Of a stretch of 64,000 bases of DNA, positions 51,160 through 59,079 are shown one piece after another (positions within the stretch are counted from its first letter, which is position 1; the number at the start of each line of letters is the position of its first letter). The notes beneath the pieces were generated by a model. That model saw only the letters and a list, made by a program, of their open reading frames with translations, ran no database searches and had not been told where the DNA came from. Made by a program: the position numbers and the translations under genes. Source of the stretch: Cupriavidus necator A5-1 (GTDB taxonomy: Bacteria; Pseudomonadota; Gammaproteobacteria; Burkholderiales; Burkholderiaceae); assembly GCF_000744095.1 (NCBI RefSeq), contig NZ_JQLI01000001.1, positions 2,728,001-2,792,000 on the forward strand. Direction: 5' to 3'.

Positions 51160-52914
51160 ATGCAACGCGGATGGCCACGCCAGCCCGGCCGCCCTCGCTC
51201 TCCCGCCGGCGCACGCCGCATGGCATCAGGTTCCGTCAGCCTGCCCATGCCCCGGTGGCTGCATCACTACCGGAAGGAATGGGCGGCACCGGACATGGTG
51301 GCCGGACTGACGGTTGCTGCGGTGGTCATTCCCAAGGCACTTGCCTATGCAACCATTGCCGGTCTGCCCGTCCAGGTGGGCCTGTATACCGCTTTTGCCC
51401 CAATGCTGATTTACGCCCTGCTCGGCTGTTCGCGTACGCTCAGCGTGAGTACAACGACGACGCTTGCGATCCTGGTTGCAGCGGCATTTTCCAGCCTGGG
51501 CCCGCACCCCGGTTCATCGACACTGATTGCCGCGTCGGCCACGCTGGGGTTCCTGGTAGGCGTCATGCTCCTCGCAGCACGACTGCTGCGCCTTGGCTTT
51601 GTCGCCGACTTTATCTCCGAGCCCGTGCTGGTCGGCTTCAAGGCGGGGATCGGGGTGGTCATCGTGGTGGACCAGATCCCGAAGCTGCTTGGCATTCATA
51701 TTCAAAAGGGTTCTTTCTTCCATAACCTGCTGGCCATTGCGCAGGGCATTCCGCAAACATCATTGGCGACCGCGGCCGTGGGTATCGCGATGGTCGGGAT
51801 CCTGTTGACGATGGAGCACTGGCTGCCGCGGGCTCCTGCGCCCCTGATTGCTGTGGCTGCCGGCATTGCCGGCGTTTCGCTGCTGAACCTCCCGGCCTAT
51901 GGCGTGGCCATCGTCGGCAAGGTGCCGACCGGCCTGCCGCCGCTGACACTCCCCAATGTGGAATTGATGCAGCAGCTATGGCCTGGGGCACTTGGCGTCG
52001 CGCTGATGAGCTTTACGGAAAGTATTGCTGCCGGACGGGCATTCGCGCAGAGCGGGGAGCCGCCGCCGGAGGCGAACCGGGAACTGATGGCCACGGGATT
52101 CGCGAACCTGGGAGGCGCGTTCCTTGGCGCCATGGCTGCCGGCGGAGGGACCACGCAGACCGCCGTCAATCAGATGGCCGGCGCGCGTTCGCAATTAGCC
52201 GGCCTGGTTACCGCCCTGGCATCCTTGGGCACGATGCTGGTCCTCGCACCATTGGTGGGGTTGATGCCGGAAGCCACCCTCGCAGCCGTGGTCATCGTCT
52301 ACTCGGTAACGCTGATCAAGCCCGCCGATTTTCGCCTGATCCTCGCTGTCCGACGGACGGAATTCAGCTGGGCGGTAATTGCCATGGTGGGCGTGGTCGC
52401 CCTGGGCACCTTGCAGGGCATCGTGATTGCCATCATCGTGTCGCTGCTGGCGCTGGCTTACCAGACGTCCGACCCGCCCGTCTATGTCCTGGTCCGCAAA
52501 CCGAACACCAACGTATTCCGACCGCGATCGGATGCGCATCCTGGAGACGAAGCCATCCCCGGCTTGCTGATGCTGAGGCCGGAAGGAAGAGTCTATTTTG
52601 CCAATGCGCGGCGCATCGGGCACAAGCTCAGGCCGATGGTTGCCGAAGCCAGGCCAAAGGTAGTGGTGGTGGACCTGGCCGGCGTTTCAGACCTGGAGTA
52701 CACCGCACTTCATATGCTGACCGATACGGAGAAGAAGCTGCGCGAGCAGGATGGGGTCATGCTGTGGCTCGTCGGCATGAATCCCGATGTGCTCGCGATG
52801 GTCCGGCGCTCTCAGCTGGGCGAAACGCTGACGCGTGACCGGATGTTCGTTACCCTTGACCTGGCAGTTGCCAGGTATCAAGCCAGCCAGGCCAATACCC
52901 CTGGGGGGCAATGA
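51160..52914 (+). CDS. SulP-family anion transporter with STAS domain
   Basis: Inner-membrane transporter of 584 residues for sulfate, bicarbonate or a related anion. The TM domain contains the family motif DMVAGLTVAAVVIPKALAYA and many hydrophobic helices. A cytoplasmic STAS domain follows at about residues 460-570 (RVYFANARRIGHKLRPMV, VVVDLAGVSDLEYTALHML). I chose the ATG at 51160, with AGGA seven bases upstream; a later ATG at 51220 would give 564 residues. It lies directly behind the PPK2 remnant, whose deletion may have changed its promoter. Substrate specificity cannot be read from the sequence. Confidence 0.9.
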   Translation: MQRGWPRQPGRPRSPAGARRMASGSVSLPMPRWLHHYRKEWAAPDMVAGLTVAAVVIPKALAYATIAGLPVQVGLYTAFAPMLIYALLGCSRTLSVSTTTTLAILVAAAFSSLGPHPGSSTLIAASATLGFLVGVMLLAARLLRLGFVADFISEPVLVGFKAGIGVVIVVDQIPKLLGIHIQKGSFFHNLLAIAQGIPQTSLATAAVGIAMVGILLTMEHWLPRAPAPLIAVAAGIAGVSLLNLPAYGVAIVGKVPTGLPPLTLPNVELMQQLWPGALGVALMSFTESIAAGRAFAQSGEPPPEANRELMATGFANLGGAFLGAMAAGGGTTQTAVNQMAGARSQLAGLVTALASLGTMLVLAPLVGLMPEATLAAVVIVYSVTLIKPADFRLILAVRRTEFSWAVIAMVGVVALGTLQGIVIAIIVSLLALAYQTSDPPVYVLVRKPNTNVFRPRSDAHPGDEAIPGLLMLRPEGRVYFANARRIGHKLRPMVAEARPKVVVVDLAGVSDLEYTALHMLTDTEKKLREQDGVMLWLVGMNPDVLAMVRRSQLGETLTRDRMFVTLDLAVARYQASQANTPGGQ

Positions 52915-52992
52915 CTTCCGCGGCGGGGGGGCTCTTGTCGAAAGCGGCCGGCATGCCATACGCTACCGGGATGACTGCAGTGAGGTAGGCCA

Positions 52993-53885
52993 ATGGCTGC
53001 GTCTGTGTCGATGGAACGTGCCCCGGCCGGACAACCGCACTGGCGTCTCGAGAACAGCACCGCCGTTCGATGGGCTGTGGACGTTTTCCGCGCTGCAGGG
53101 CCAGATCGCTGCCACCGAAAAGGCCCTTCACGCCCTGACCGCATCGCGCTGGGACATCAGCGGCGTGGAGCGCTTCGACACCGTCGGCCTGCGTCTGCTG
53201 GGCTCAGGCCCCCTCCCATGGCGTGAACTGTCGGTGGAAAGCTATCGGGCAGGTGTCACTGCGCTGGGTATCACCGCACTGGTCGGCTACCTAATCGGCA
53301 TGGTGCTGAGCTACCTGTCTGCACAGCCGTTACTGCAGTACGGTGCGAACATCTTCATCGTCGACTTCCTCGGTATCGCCGTCCTGCGCGAGCTTGGCCC
53401 CCTGCTGTGCGCCATCCTGATCGCAGGCAGGTCGGGTCCGGTGCTGATCGCGCGGATCGGCGCCATGAAGCTGAGCCAGTAGCTCGATGCCATGAGCGTG
53501 CACGGGATCTCCCATACGCTGCGCCTCTACTGGCCGATGATTTCCTCTCTGGCCCTTGCCGTGCCGCTGCTGACCCTCTGGACCACGCTGTTCGCGCTGG
53601 CGGGCGGCGCGGTGGCCGCCAGGGCGCAACTGGATATCCCGTTCTCGCTGTTTATCGACCGCTTCCGTGATGTCGTGCCGGTACGGCAGCTCTATATTGG
53701 ACTGGCCAAAGGCGTCATGTTCGGCTTCGCCATCGGCATGGTCGGTTGCCACTTTGGCGAACGCGTGAAGCCGGACAGCACCAGTGTCGGCACCTCCACC
53801 ACGGCCTCCGTGGTGGCATCGATCACCCTGGTGATCGTGCTGGACTAAATCGTCTGCAATTGCGCTGTCACTGGCGGGCAAATAA
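52993..53885 (+). pseudogene. Broken MlaE-type ABC permease with STAS domain
   Basis: A STAS-MlaE fusion, normally the membrane part of a phospholipid/toluene-tolerance ABC system, is spread over several frames. The start ERAPAGQPHWRLENSTAV shifts frame near 53065 into LWTFSALQGQIAATEKAL and RWDISGVERFDTVG. A segment is missing near 53215. The permease core LVGYLIGMVLSYLSAQPLLQ and LRELGPLLCAILIAGRSG follows. A TAG at 53480 (probably from GAG) interrupts the conserved LDAMSVHGISHTLRL, another stop falls at 53846, and one more shift leads to IALSLAGK and the final TAA. Confidence 0.8.
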
Positions 53886-53887
53886 GC

Positions 53888-54052
53888 ATGCCTGAGCCCG
53901 CGCAACCAGCCCTGCCCGTGCGCATGACCGGAATCTGGACGACATTCGGCAGCAAGGTCATCCACAGGGACCTCAGCCTGGAAGTCAGGGCTGATCAATC
54001 CCGAAAATCAGAAACAGGTGAAGATCACAGCTGGTCATCCTCGTCCGAATAG
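53888..54052 (+). pseudogene. MlaF-type ABC ATPase N-terminal remnant
   Basis: Two bases after the broken permease, a 54-codon frame starts MPEPAQPALPVRMTGIWTTF and continues GSKVIHRDLSLEVRA, the usual beginning of Mla-type ATPases. It stops before the Walker A motif and ends in an unrelated, charged tail. With the permease it shows that a whole mla-like operon was present and has decayed by deletion. Confidence 0.75.
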
Positions 54053-54121
54053 GGAAACCAGGGTGTGGCGTAGAAGCTGCCGAGATCGGACCCGAGGTCA
54101 TACCCCCAAAGGAGGCGTAAG

Positions 54122-54562
54122 ATGCTTCAGTTTTCTCAGTTCCTGGCCACCTGGTGCTGCTGTGTGTTCACGGGAGCAGCCATCTATATCAATTTCGTCG
54201 AGCATCCTGCGCGCATGGGATGCGACACAAAAACGGCTGCCACCGTTTGGGCACCAAGCTATAAGCGGGCTACTGCGATGCAGGCGCCACTGGCTGTTCT
54301 CAGCTGCCTTGCCGGGATACTGGCCTGGCTCCTGGGCGGAAGTGTCATATGGCTGGCAGGCGCCTGCATGATCGGGCTGGTTTTGCCAGTCACGTTCCTT
54401 GTCATCATGCCCACCAACAAACGTCTACTTGCTGAGGGACGCGACCTGGCATCTGCGGAAACTCGCGCACTTCTGCACACTTGGGGCAGGCTACACGCCA
54501 TCCGGAGTGTGCTGAGTCTTCTCTCCTCGGTGATCTATGTGGGTTCCTTGGTCAGGGCATGA
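54122..54562 (+). CDS. DUF1772 family membrane protein
   Basis: A 146-residue protein with four predicted TM helices: FLATWCCCVFTGAAIYINFV, then LAVLSCLAGILAWLLGG, LAGACMIGLVLPVTFLVIM and a C-terminal helix SVLSLLSSVIYVGSL. The motif FVEHPARM and the MPTNKRLL loop are typical of DUF1772 (anthrone-oxygenase-like) proteins. The ATG at 54122 has a strong AAGGAGG. It appears intact although it lies next to decayed genes. The function is unknown in bacteria. Confidence 0.85.
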   Translation: MLQFSQFLATWCCCVFTGAAIYINFVEHPARMGCDTKTAATVWAPSYKRATAMQAPLAVLSCLAGILAWLLGGSVIWLAGACMIGLVLPVTFLVIMPTNKRLLAEGRDLASAETRALLHTWGRLHAIRSVLSLLSSVIYVGSLVRA

Positions 54563-54740
54563 CCAGCAGCGAATGCGGCGAATTCCCGCATCAATTACTG
54601 GTCGTCGACAACTCCCCGTGGCTAGCCAGTCAAAGTTTCCGGCGCGGCATCTCCACACATTGCACTGGCGTCGGCCAAGGCATTGCAATAGCCGCCGAAA
54701 CTTCGATCGAGTAACGAGACCGGCGCATCGCAGGGTTTAC

Positions 54741-54774
54741 TTCGCACGCGAAATATATATACTTCGTATGCGAA
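54741..54774. promoter_or_regulatory. Double operator upstream of the enoyl-CoA hydratase gene
   Basis: TTCGCACGCGAA (54741-54752) and TTCGTATGCGAA (54763-54774) are two copies of an inverted repeat, TTCGNANGCGAA, spaced 22 bp centre to centre (two helical turns). They are separated by AATATATATAC-like AT-rich DNA, 42 bp before the hydratase start. This is a good candidate site for a dimeric repressor, perhaps the MarR encoded at 55640-56086. Confidence 0.6.
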
Positions 54775-54815
54775 ATAACCCCTGTGCTGAACTACCGTAC
54801 CAAGGAGACATAGGC

Positions 54816-55592
54816 ATGCACACTGAAGTGAAACTCGATCGGACCGCCGGTGTACTGACAATCACGCTTTCCCGTCCGGACAAGAAGAACGCCCTGACCG
54901 ATGCGATGTACGGTGTCCTGGCGGACGCGATCGACAGTGCGTCATCCGATCAGGAAGTGCGGGTCATCCTGATCCAGGGCGAGGGTGACGCGTTCACGGC
55001 AGGAAACGACCTCGGTGAATTCGCCGCTCAGGCCGCAGGGTCCGGACCGGCCGAACCCAATGTCGCCCGGTTCCTCCACAACATTGCCAGCACCAGTGTC
55101 CCGGTGATCGCCGCGGTACAGGGCAAGGCGGTGGGGGTGGGCACGACCATGCTGCTGCATTGCGACTATGTGATCCTGTCGGAGGATGCCCAGCTGATCA
55201 CGCCCTTTATCAACCTGGCATTGGTGCCGGAAGCCGCCTCGAGCTACCTTCTCCCCTTGCGCATCGGCCACGCCCGCGCCTTCGAGATGTTCGCGTTTGG
55301 AGAGCCCCTGCCTGCGGCCACGGCACTGGCGTGCGGGATTGCGAACAAGGTCGTGCCGAATGCCGACCTGCGAAGCGAGGCAAGGCGGGTGGCGGAACGG
55401 ATCGCGGCGAAGCCATACGGATCCATGACCGCAATGAAGCAACTCATGCGCGACGTGGAGAAACTCGCGTCGCAGATGGGCGCTGAGCGCGCTGTGTTCA
55501 CGAAGCGGCTGCAAAGCGAGGAAGCGCGGGAAGCGTTCAGGGCCTTTAGCGAAAAACGCCGGCCCGATTTCTCACGGATCAATGGCCGCTAG
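54816..55592 (+). CDS. Enoyl-CoA hydratase/isomerase family protein
   Basis: A 258-residue crotonase-fold protein with GDAFTAGNDLGEFAAQAAG and VPVIAAVQGKAVGVGTTML for the oxyanion hole. FINLALVPEAASSYLLPLRI carries a likely catalytic Glu. The pattern VPEAASS with FSEKRRPDF near the end is typical of the ECI2/enoyl-CoA isomerase-like branch. The ATG at 54816 follows AAGGAGACATAGGC. It stands alone behind a double operator, with a MarR gene convergent downstream. Confidence 0.9.
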   Translation: MHTEVKLDRTAGVLTITLSRPDKKNALTDAMYGVLADAIDSASSDQEVRVILIQGEGDAFTAGNDLGEFAAQAAGSGPAEPNVARFLHNIASTSVPVIAAVQGKAVGVGTTMLLHCDYVILSEDAQLITPFINLALVPEAASSYLLPLRIGHARAFEMFAFGEPLPAATALACGIANKVVPNADLRSEARRVAERIAAKPYGSMTAMKQLMRDVEKLASQMGAERAVFTKRLQSEEAREAFRAFSEKRRPDFSRINGR

Positions 55593-55639
55593 AAGGCTCC
55601 GCCGGAAGCCAGGCGGCAACTGCCGCGAGTTGCCCTGCC

Positions 55640-56086
55640 CTATTCCAGGCCCGGGTCGCCTTCCGCGGATGGGAACTTGTCCTGCAGACTGCCCAGCCAG
55701 CGGGCAACCACGTCGATTTCCGCCTTGGAGAAGCCTTCGGTCAAGCGGGCGTTCAGATCGACCAGCCCATCCCGGGAGCGCCTGACGGCTGCCCGCCCCT
55801 TCGCGGTCAGCCACAGGCGCCATACGCGCCGGTCGGCTTCATCCACCTGGCGAGTGACCAGTCCCGCGTGTTCCATGCGGTCGGCCAGGCCACTCAGGCC
55901 CGAAGCGCTGAGATCGAGCCCGGCCGCCACTTCGCTCATCAACGCCCCATCCTTCTTCTCAAGGTAAAACAGCAGGCCGGCCTGCGCCGCTGTGACGCCG
56001 CCAACGCTGGTCCGCGACTGGGTCCAGCGCTGGAGTCTGCGATGCCCGACGTTGAGTAGATAGACCAGGCGGTGATCGGTTGCCAT
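55640..56086 (-). CDS. MarR-family transcriptional regulator
   Basis: A 148-residue winged-helix regulator. It has VGGVTAAQAGLLFYLEKKDG, the recognition region AAGLDLSASGLSGLADRMEH and the wing VDEADRRVWRLWLTAKGRAA. The ATG at 56086 (MATDHRLVYLL) fits the family length; a longer frame adds 42 unlikely residues. It is convergent with the enoyl-CoA hydratase gene, 47 bp apart, and is the only regulator near its double operator. It is not closely similar to the MarR protein at 6898-7335. Confidence 0.88.
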   Translation of the reverse strand: MATDHRLVYLLNVGHRRLQRWTQSRTSVGGVTAAQAGLLFYLEKKDGALMSEVAAGLDLSASGLSGLADRMEHAGLVTRQVDEADRRVWRLWLTAKGRAAVRRSRDGLVDLNARLTEGFSKAEIDVVARWLGSLQDKFPSAEGDPGLE

Positions 56087-56208
56087 ATACGTAGCTACAC
56101 AAGCCACTTGCCCCGGCCACGCAGGCCGAGGAACTGGCGGCAAAATAAAGTGGCCACGAATATAGCACGCCCATAGGCGGCTGGAATCTTGCATACCAGC
56201 CCGGCCGG

Positions 56209-56395
56209 TCACTGGGATTTCGCCCTGCCCTTTACCGTCGCCCTCGCCAATTGCCGCCTCCCAGCACCGTCGCCAGCGTGACGGCCGCTCAGGTCATCCA
56301 GTTCGATGCCGGCCTGCGCGACTTCACGCACCGCATTCAGTACCGCTTCGTTGTACTGGGCGATCAGCAGATTGCTCTGCAGCCCAGGACGTTCT
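56209..56395 (-). pseudogene. Remnant of an outer-membrane efflux factor
   Basis: A minus frame reads SNLLIAQYNEAVLNAVREVA and QAGIELDDLSGR, the conserved helix near the end of outer-membrane factors (AQYNQTLLDALREVAD). It then runs into non-homologous residues and a TGA at 56209. The rest of the gene is missing. It belongs to a third, lost efflux gene separate from the intact factor at 56841. Confidence 0.55.
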
Positions 56396-56423
56396 GGCGC
56401 CCCAGACCAGGATCATGGCCGTG

Positions 56424-56668
56424 ACCCGGGGTCAGTCCGTGGAAAGAACTTCGAAGAGAAGGTCACCGTCGCCGCATGGAAGACCAGGCCATCCTGGTAC
56501 GTGCTCAGCGAGTAGGATCACATGATCCAGCCTGCGCTGCAGGAGGCGATGGCAAAGAAGATTTCCGCCCACGTCGTGAAACTGCCGACGAGCCACGTGC
56601 CGCAGTTGTCGAGGCCGAGGCAGGTTGCAGGCGCCATCTTTGCGGCAGCGGTGCATCAGTCGAAGTAA
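56424..56668 (+). pseudogene. C-terminal remnant of an alpha/beta hydrolase
   Basis: The plus frame reads AAWKTRPSWYVLSE, TAG, DHMIQPALQEAMAKKISAHV and SHVPQLSRPRQVAGAIFAAA, ending at TAA 56666. This is the end of alpha/beta hydrolases of the haloperoxidase/esterase type, with the catalytic Asp (DHMI) and His (SHVPQLSRP) in place. The nucleophile half is missing, and a stop codon at 56513 interrupts the piece. The remaining stretch to 56840 shows no gene. Confidence 0.7.
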
Positions 56669-56840
56669 CTGCGCTGTGCGGCAGGTTCAAGTGCATCCAC
56701 AGGCCAGGGCGACGGCGCGCGGCTGAAGCCACCGAGCTGCTTCGCGATGCAATCGCCTGCCAATCCGGCTCCGCGCGCTGCCTGGCGGCGCGCGATACAA
56801 CGGATTCAGCGATACGGCGGGGATTACCACGGCGATTGCC

Positions 56841-58295
56841 CTATGAGGCATTTACCGGTGTCCACCCGCCGCCGAGCGCCTTGAACGCTGCTACGGCGGC
56901 GCGGGCGGATTCGGTCTGTGCCTGTGCCCTTGCATCGGACGTCCGCAGAAGGCGCTCGTCGGCATGCAGGACCTCGATCAGGCGGACAACGCCTTTCTGG
57001 TAAGCGGCAAATGAGGCGTTTCTCGCTTGGGTCAGCGATGTTTCGCCTTGTGCCAACGTGCCGGCCTGGTCTTCACGCTTGATCAGCGCGGAGAAGGCAT
57101 TCTCGACATCCTCGGTCGCGCGCAGCACAGCCTGACGGTATGCCGCCAGGGTTTCTGCTTCCTGGCCTCGAGCCAGGTCGATCTGTGCATCGATGCGGCC
57201 GAAATCGAACAGGCGCCAGCGCAATCCCAGCACACCGGCCGCCTGGCTCGCACCGGCAGAAAAGAGGTTCCCGCTTGCGACGGATGTGGCGCTGCCCAGC
57301 AAGGCACTGAGCGAGAATTTGGGGTAGTACTCCGCGATGGCTACGCCGATGCGTGCGTTGGCTGCCGCCAGGCGGCGCTCCGCGACGATGAGATCGGGTC
57401 TGCGCCGCAGCAGATCCGCGGGCGAGCCCGTGCCGGTGAGCTGTGGTGCGACGGGAATCGCCCTGGTGTCGGCCAGTTCGGTGCGATAGGTGCCGGGCGG
57501 AACACCCAGCATTACGTCCAGCGCATTCAGCGCGGCATCGAGTCCCGCCTCAAGCACCGGGATGGTAGCGCGAACCTCGGCGAGCGCGCCTTCGGCCTGT
57601 CGTACTTCCAGTTCAGCCGCAAGTCCTTTGCTGTAGAGAAGGTTGACCGTCGAAACCAGTCTCTGTTGCGTTTGGACTTGCTGCCTGGCGATGGCAAGGC
57701 GAGACTGCAGGCCGCGCACGCTGATATAGAGGTCTGCGGTTTGCGCGGCCACAGCCAGACGAGTCGCCGTCGCGCCGGCTTCCGACGCCTGGTACTCAGC
57801 CAGCGCGGCCTCCCGCCCGCGGCGCAGGCCCCCGAATACGTCCAGTTCCCAGGTGGCACCGAGGTTTGCCTCATAGCTGTTGCCATACCGGTCAAAGCCA
57901 GGCGTTGCATTGAGCAACTGCCCGAGAGGGGTCTCGATCGACTGGTACGTTCTTGCGGCCTGCGCGCTGGCGCTGGCCGAAGGCAGCAAGGCCGCGTTGG
58001 CCAGGCCGAGCCCGGCGCGCGCCTGGGTGACGCGCGCTGACGCCTGCGCCAGATCCAGGCTCTGATCCAATGCCAACGACACCAGGCGGGTCAGCAGCGG
58101 ATCGCCGAATCCCTCCCACCACCTGGCGAGATCTGCCGGGGATGACGCCTGCCTTTGTTCAAGCCCGGACTGGCCAAGGTAGCGCGCAGGGAGAGGGGCG
58201 TCCGGCTTTCTGTAGTCCGGGCCGACTGCACAGCCTGCTGATACGCCGACACTCAGCACAAGGGGAAGGAAGCGATGGGAGAGCATGGGCGTCAT
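56841..58295 (-). CDS. Outer-membrane efflux lipoprotein of the RND system
   Basis: A 484-residue NodT/OprM-type outer-membrane factor. The N-terminal signal ends at SAGC, so it is lipidated, followed by AVGPDYRKPDAPLPARY. Signatures are WWEGFGDPLL, WELDVFGGLRRGREAA, LLRRRPDLIVAERRLAAANA, WRLFDFGRIDAQID and FKALGGGW at the end. It is divergent from the tetR gene, with a 24-bp palindrome between them. It should serve the adaptor and RND pump at 59080-63320, with which it forms a complete tripartite set. Confidence 0.92.
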   Translation of the reverse strand: MTPMLSHRFLPLVLSVGVSAGCAVGPDYRKPDAPLPARYLGQSGLEQRQASSPADLARWWEGFGDPLLTRLVSLALDQSLDLAQASARVTQARAGLGLANAALLPSASASAQAARTYQSIETPLGQLLNATPGFDRYGNSYEANLGATWELDVFGGLRRGREAALAEYQASEAGATATRLAVAAQTADLYISVRGLQSRLAIARQQVQTQQRLVSTVNLLYSKGLAAELEVRQAEGALAEVRATIPVLEAGLDAALNALDVMLGVPPGTYRTELADTRAIPVAPQLTGTGSPADLLRRRPDLIVAERRLAAANARIGVAIAEYYPKFSLSALLGSATSVASGNLFSAGASQAAGVLGLRWRLFDFGRIDAQIDLARGQEAETLAAYRQAVLRATEDVENAFSALIKREDQAGTLAQGETSLTQARNASFAAYQKGVVRLIEVLHADERLLRTSDARAQAQTESARAAVAAFKALGGGWTPVNAS

Positions 58296-58319
58296 GGAAA
58301 TCTGAAAGCAAAAGGAGCT

Positions 58320-58343
58320 GTGACTATATTATAAAATGGTCAC
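58320..58343. promoter_or_regulatory. Putative TetR operator between the outer-membrane factor and tetR
   Basis: GTGACTA-N10-TGGTCAC, an imperfect palindrome in an AT-rich centre, lies 38 bp before tetR and 25 bp before the divergent outer-membrane factor start. The same 24-bp architecture is found at 59015. Confidence 0.75.
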
Positions 58344-58381
58344 TGGTTGTCAATAGACGTTCGACGCAGTAATCTGACCGC

Positions 58382-58999
58382 ATGACCGAAACCACACCCC
58401 TTGCCCCGTCCTCGCGGGGGCCCGCCGACCACAATGTCCGCTCCCAGATCGTGGAGGCGGCTACCGAGCACTTCAGCCTTTACGGTTATGAGAAGACCAC
58501 GGTGTCCGACCTGGCCAAGGCGATCGGATTTTCCAAGGCGTACATCTACAAGTTCTTCGATTCCAAGCAGGCCATCGGCGAAGTGATCTGCGCTAACTGC
58601 CTGAGCGCCATCACGGACGAGGTCGATGCGGCCATTACGGAACTCCCGACAGCTTCCGAGCGGTTGCGCCGCCTGTTCAAGGTACTGGTGGAGGCAGGCA
58701 CCCGCCTGTTTTTCCAGGACCGCAAGCTCTACGCCATTGCTTCGGCGGCGGCCCAGGAGCGCTGGCAGCCTGTTCGCGCCTATGAGGACCACATCAGACA
58801 AATCGTGGTGCAGATTGTCCTGGCGGGGCGCAAGTCCGGCGAGTTCGAGCGCAAGACACCGCTGGACGAGACGGCCAACGGCATCTACCTGGTTATGCGT
58901 CCTTACATCGATCCCCTGCTGCTACAGCACAACCTCGATCTTGCAGCGGAAGCCCATGTGCAGCTTTCCAGTCTGATACTGCGCAGTCTCGCGCCTTAA
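58382..58999 (+). CDS. TetR-family repressor of the RND efflux system
   Basis: A 205-residue TetR regulator. The N-terminal HTH is EAATEHFSLYGYEKTTVSDL, then AKAIGFSKAYIYKFFDSKQA, followed by an all-helical ligand-binding domain. The ATG at 58382 gives MTETTPLAPSS. It lies between the divergent outer-membrane factor and the co-directional adaptor and pump genes. Each of these has the same palindrome upstream, so it very probably represses both and itself. The inducing compound is unknown. Confidence 0.92.
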   Translation: MTETTPLAPSSRGPADHNVRSQIVEAATEHFSLYGYEKTTVSDLAKAIGFSKAYIYKFFDSKQAIGEVICANCLSAITDEVDAAITELPTASERLRRLFKVLVEAGTRLFFQDRKLYAIASAAAQERWQPVRAYEDHIRQIVVQIVLAGRKSGEFERKTPLDETANGIYLVMRPYIDPLLLQHNLDLAAEAHVQLSSLILRSLAP

Positions 59000-59014
59000 G
59001 AAGCCCTCGGTTTT

Positions 59015-59038
59015 GTGACCATTGACTAAATTGGTCAC
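59015..59038. promoter_or_regulatory. Putative TetR operator upstream of the RND adaptor
   Basis: GTGACCA-N10-TGGTCAC is a perfect seven-base inverted repeat 41 bp before the adaptor start. It has the same arms and spacing as the site at 58320. Confidence 0.8.
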
Positions 59039-59079
59039 AGGTACAATACTACAGGTCCTGTCTTGCATGAGAGGACCGT

